Assembly (NCBI RefSeq): GCF_001270745.1
Contig: NZ_KQ434758.1
Location: 238,279 to 302,278 of the forward strand
Source: Jiangella muralis
GTDB lineage: Bacteria > Actinomycetota > Actinomycetes > Jiangellales > Jiangellaceae
Reading direction: 5' to 3'
DNA length: 64,000 bases
Below are positions 61,802 to 64,000 of the stretch, in pieces (the stretch's first letter is position 1; each line of letters begins with the position of its first letter). The translations under genes were made by a program, and so were the position numbers. A model generated the notes under the pieces. It had not been told where the DNA came from. It ran no database searches and saw only the letters and a program-made list of their open reading frames with translations.

Positions 61802-62122
61802 ATGAATCGGATTGCGCTGATCGCGATGGGCCTCGCGCTGCTGGCCGTCATCGGTCTGGGCGGGGTCGTCATCCAGCGGCAGGGCGAGCGGATCGACGGG
61901 CTGGAGGCCACCGTCGGCGAGCTGCGGGCAGTCTCCGACCAGGTCAACGCGCGGCGTGATGTCGACGACGCGACGCGACTGGAGGAGATCGAGGCGCAGC
62001 TCGGCTTCGACGCGCCCTCGTGGCCGGCCGAGAACTTCGCCGAACGGATCACCCAGCTCGAGTGGGACCTCGCCCTGATCTGCGGCTACCTGCACCGCAC
62101 CGGCGCCGAACTGTTCTGCTGA
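61802..62122 (+). CDS. Small membrane-anchored protein with coiled coil, function unknown
   Basis: 106 residues. One membrane segment (RIALIAMGLALLAVIGLGGV) then a helical domain (RIDGLEATVGELRAVSDQVN) and a C-terminus with two Cys (LALICGYLHRTGAELFC). ATG 61802 follows GGAGG by 7 bp; a GTG at 61787 is less suitable. Divergent from nucS, 62 bp apart. No family recognised. Confidence 0.7.
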   Translation: MNRIALIAMGLALLAVIGLGGVVIQRQGERIDGLEATVGELRAVSDQVNARRDVDDATRLEEIEAQLGFDAPSWPAENFAERITQLEWDLALICGYLHRTGAELFC

Positions 62123-62128
62123 CGACCT

Positions 62129-63772
62129 TCAGCCCAGCAGCGCCGCGGCGAGCACCGGCCGCTCGGCGCGGAACCAGGCGTGCGCCCGCCTGATGGTGTC
62201 GCCGGCGCCGTCGGCCCACATGCGCGCCCACCCGCCGCCGTCGGTCTCGGCGCGGTACTTCATGACGTGCCAGACGCGGGTGTAGCGGCGGTCGGCGACG
62301 TCGAGGAGGGCGGCGCGCCGGCCGGCGTCGAGCCCGTAGGCGTCGGCGAAGATCCGCAGGCGGCGGCCGGCGTCGGCGTCGCGCAGGGCGGGGTCGCGGT
62401 CGGCGGGATCGGCCAGGGGCGCCCAGTACCGCAGAGTCGTGACGACGTCGAGCAGCCGGGTGGTCGGCCCGGCGAGGTCGAAGTCGATGATCCCGACCGG
62501 GCGGCCGTCGACGAAGATCGTGTTCTCGAAGGTGAGGTCGTTGTGCCCGACGACGTCCGGTGCGTCGAACAGGGACGGCACGCCGGGCAGCTCGACCCCC
62601 GCCGGCCAGTCGACCCCGTCGGGCAGCCTGAAGCGGGCCGAGTCGTCGTGCAGGCGGCGCTGGATGACGGCGATCTCGCGCAGCGCCTCCTCGGTGACGG
62701 CCCACGGCGCCAGCGGCCGCCCGCCCATCTCGCCGTCGAGGAAGGTGAGGATCTCGCGGCCGCGCTGGTCGAACCCGAGGAAGCGCGGCGCGTACGGGAA
62801 CCCGGCCGCCTCCAGGTGCAACAGGTAGGCGTGGACGGCGGCCGCGCCGCGCGCCGGGTGCCGCCGGACGGTCCCGCCGACGCGGACGACGCCGTCGCTG
62901 ACGTCGCCGCCGAGCAGCGGGACCTCGACGACGTCGTCCAGGAAGGCGTCGACGGCGGCGCGGAACTCGGCCGGCCGCTCGACCCACGGGTAGTGGCCGC
63001 AGTCCTCGACGACGGCCAGGCGGCCGGACGGGAACCGCTCGGCCAGCGCGGCGACCGGCGCGAACCCGGTCAGGGCGTCGTCGGCGCACGCGACCACGAG
63101 GACGGGCGCCGGGACGGACCCGAGCCGCGCGGCGAGGTCGGCGGGCGGATCGACGCTGAAGTAGGCGCGGCCGGCGGCGAGGTCCCAGCGGCCTTGCGTC
63201 GCGTGCCGCCGCTCGGCCGGGCCCCAGTGGGCGTAGCCGGCCGGCGCGACCCGCCGCTGCCAGTCGTCGAACCCGTCGTCGTCGAGGACGGACGGGCCGG
63301 CCTGCAGTGCGACCCACGCCCCTTGGAAAGCGTCGTCGGTGCGGCGGGTGGCGATGGCCCCGGCGTCCGGCGCCACGTCGACGAGGTGCGTGGACGGCGG
63401 CGTGACCAGCAGCAACGCCGCCAGCCGCTCCGGGTACCGCACGGCGTACGAGACGGCCAGCCGGGTGCCGGCGGAGTGCCCGGCGACCAGCAGGCGGTCG
63501 TGACCGAGATGCCGGCGCAGCGCCTCGACGTCGTCGGCCTGCCACCAGTACGAGCCCGCCTCCGGGTCGTCCGGCGCCGGCGACGCCCCGACGCCGCGCA
63601 GGTGCGGGATCACCAGCGGGTGCCGCTCGGCCAGCCCGGCGAGGTCGCCCAGGTACTCCGGGTGCCGGGCCGCTCCCCCGGCGAGGACGACGATCGGCGG
63701 GCCGGCCGCGTCCGGCCCGGCCAGCTCGTCGTAGTGCAGGGACGTGTCGTCGGCGGCGCGGTAGGCAGGCAC
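62129..63772 (-). CDS. Fusion of alpha/beta hydrolase and aminoglycoside-phosphotransferase-like kinase
   Basis: 547 residues. Residues about 1-265 are a proline-iminopeptidase-like hydrolase: VVLAGGAARHPEYLGDLAGL, nucleophile LVAGHSAGTRLAV, acid VACADDALTGF, His VEDCGHYPWVERP. Residues about 270-547 are an APH fold: VVGHNDLTFENTIFVDG (H-x-D-x5-N) and GIIDFDLAGPTTRLLDV. Both active sites look intact, in one uninterrupted frame. The start is GTG 63772 (VPAYRAADDTSLHYDE), with a weak ribosome site; upstream reading is Pro/Arg-rich and not family-like. It may modify and hydrolyse one substrate. Function unknown. Confidence 0.82.
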   Translation of the reverse strand: MPAYRAADDTSLHYDELAGPDAAGPPIVVLAGGAARHPEYLGDLAGLAERHPLVIPHLRGVGASPAPDDPEAGSYWWQADDVEALRRHLGHDRLLVAGHSAGTRLAVSYAVRYPERLAALLLVTPPSTHLVDVAPDAGAIATRRTDDAFQGAWVALQAGPSVLDDDGFDDWQRRVAPAGYAHWGPAERRHATQGRWDLAAGRAYFSVDPPADLAARLGSVPAPVLVVACADDALTGFAPVAALAERFPSGRLAVVEDCGHYPWVERPAEFRAAVDAFLDDVVEVPLLGGDVSDGVVRVGGTVRRHPARGAAAVHAYLLHLEAAGFPYAPRFLGFDQRGREILTFLDGEMGGRPLAPWAVTEEALREIAVIQRRLHDDSARFRLPDGVDWPAGVELPGVPSLFDAPDVVGHNDLTFENTIFVDGRPVGIIDFDLAGPTTRLLDVVTTLRYWAPLADPADRDPALRDADAGRRLRIFADAYGLDAGRRAALLDVADRRYTRVWHVMKYRAETDGGGWARMWADGAGDTIRRAHAWFRAERPVLAAALLG

Positions 63773-63862
63773 GGCCAGGACGCTACCGCGCCGCCGCCGG
63801 CCGGGGCCCGGCGACGGCCTGGTCGCCGCGGGCCGGGGCGGCGATGGCCTGGTCGCCGCGCT

Positions 63863-63940
63863 GGAGGTCTGCCGTCGGATAAGACTGCAGACCTCCATCG
63901 CGCGATGGAGGTCTGCAGTCGAATGAGACGGCAGACCTCC
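63863..63940. repeat. Tandem twin hairpins upstream of the fusion gene
   Basis: Two 34-bp hairpins (63863-63896 and 63907-63940) each have arms GGAGGTCTGC / GCAGACCTCC, an inner GTC/GAC pair and a six-base loop (GGATAA, GAATGA). Between them lies the palindrome ATCGCGCGAT. They lie 91-168 bp upstream of the fusion-gene start on its leader side. The rest of 63773-64000 shows no gene. Confidence 0.75.
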
Positions 63941-64000
63941 AGCGGGCCGGGCCGACTCCGGGCGGGCCGCGATCGGCGGGGGGCGGGCGACGGCGGCACA

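Noticed and set aside
1..64000. tRNA, rRNA, CRISPR arrays, transposase or integrase genes
   Set aside because: None was recognisable by reading both strands; small structured RNAs beyond those listed cannot be excluded without a covariance search.

Overview
The window comes from the chromosome of a high-GC actinobacterium. GC is about 70 percent or more, GTG and TTG starts are frequent, 4-bp start/stop overlaps are everywhere, and the gene set includes NucS, a DivIVA/Scy-FilP-like coiled-coil protein, an IcmA-type acyl-CoA mutase, a deazaflavin-dependent nitroreductase-family protein, a class E/F sortase and a WXG100-like protein. From memory, thioredoxin-TPR, icmA, MarR, meaB, thiolase, mce, Scy/FilP, then 3-hydroxyacyl-CoA dehydrogenase and nucS resembles the SCO5385-SCO5419 neighbourhood of Streptomyces coelicolor. 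If so, the window is a conserved backbone with accessory blocks set into it. The genus cannot be fixed from the sequence. I saw no tRNA, rRNA, CRISPR array or transposase.

Layout. (1) 1-12975, all minus: a LacI-headed run of genes encoding an ABC sugar importer, four ADP-ribosylglycohydrolase paralogues, a ribokinase-like kinase, a formylglycine-generating-enzyme-like protein, a class III CoA-transferase and a CitE-like lyase (cut by the window edge). The set reads as uptake and breakdown of a ribosyl-type conjugate. Three near-perfect LacI operators lie between it and a secreted esterase with a propeller-like domain (13384-15600). (2) 15597-26756: backbone with thioredoxin-TPR, icmA, Rrf2, a TetR/membrane-protein pair, MarR, a PH-domain protein, meaB, thiolase, mce and the coiled-coil polarity protein. 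(3) 26908-42254: accessory block with an FG-GAP repeat protein, a secreted six-hairpin glycosidase, RidA, an IclR regulator, a sugar dehydrogenase, a creatininase-family hydrolase, three amidohydrolases, an enolase-superfamily enzyme, a DHDPS-like aldolase and a second sugar ABC importer. Four transcription units carry the same TTCG-N6-CGAA palindrome just before the first gene, so this looks like one IclR regulon, perhaps for oxidative catabolism of a sugar or sugar acid.

(4) 42244-47512: alpha/beta hydrolase, a hairpin-rich non-coding stretch, sortase with a Thr-Pro stalk surface protein, a secreted HNH protein and 3-hydroxyacyl-CoA dehydrogenase. (5) 47571-51594: iron-box-controlled siderophore uptake (ATPase, lipoprotein, fused double permease). 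(6) 52073-56807: PepSY protein, histidine kinase, response regulator, pyruvyltransferase-family protein and a small membrane protein, tied together by a CTTA-type 11-bp direct repeat. (7) 56824-63772: SnoaL-like protein, lipoamide dehydrogenase, a WXG100-like protein with a large partner, nucS, a small membrane protein and a hydrolase-phosphotransferase fusion.

The most unusual sequence structure is a pair of about 165-bp elements (15267-15432 and 54661-54823). Both have a conserved core, including an internal hairpin whose stem covaries between copies. Each has a long perfect outer stem whose sequence differs completely from the other copy's. One copy is inserted in frame inside a protein gene. 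A second non-coding pair, at 7760 and 19319, looks like DNA-damage (PafBC/RecA-NDp type) promoters that no longer drive an intact gene.
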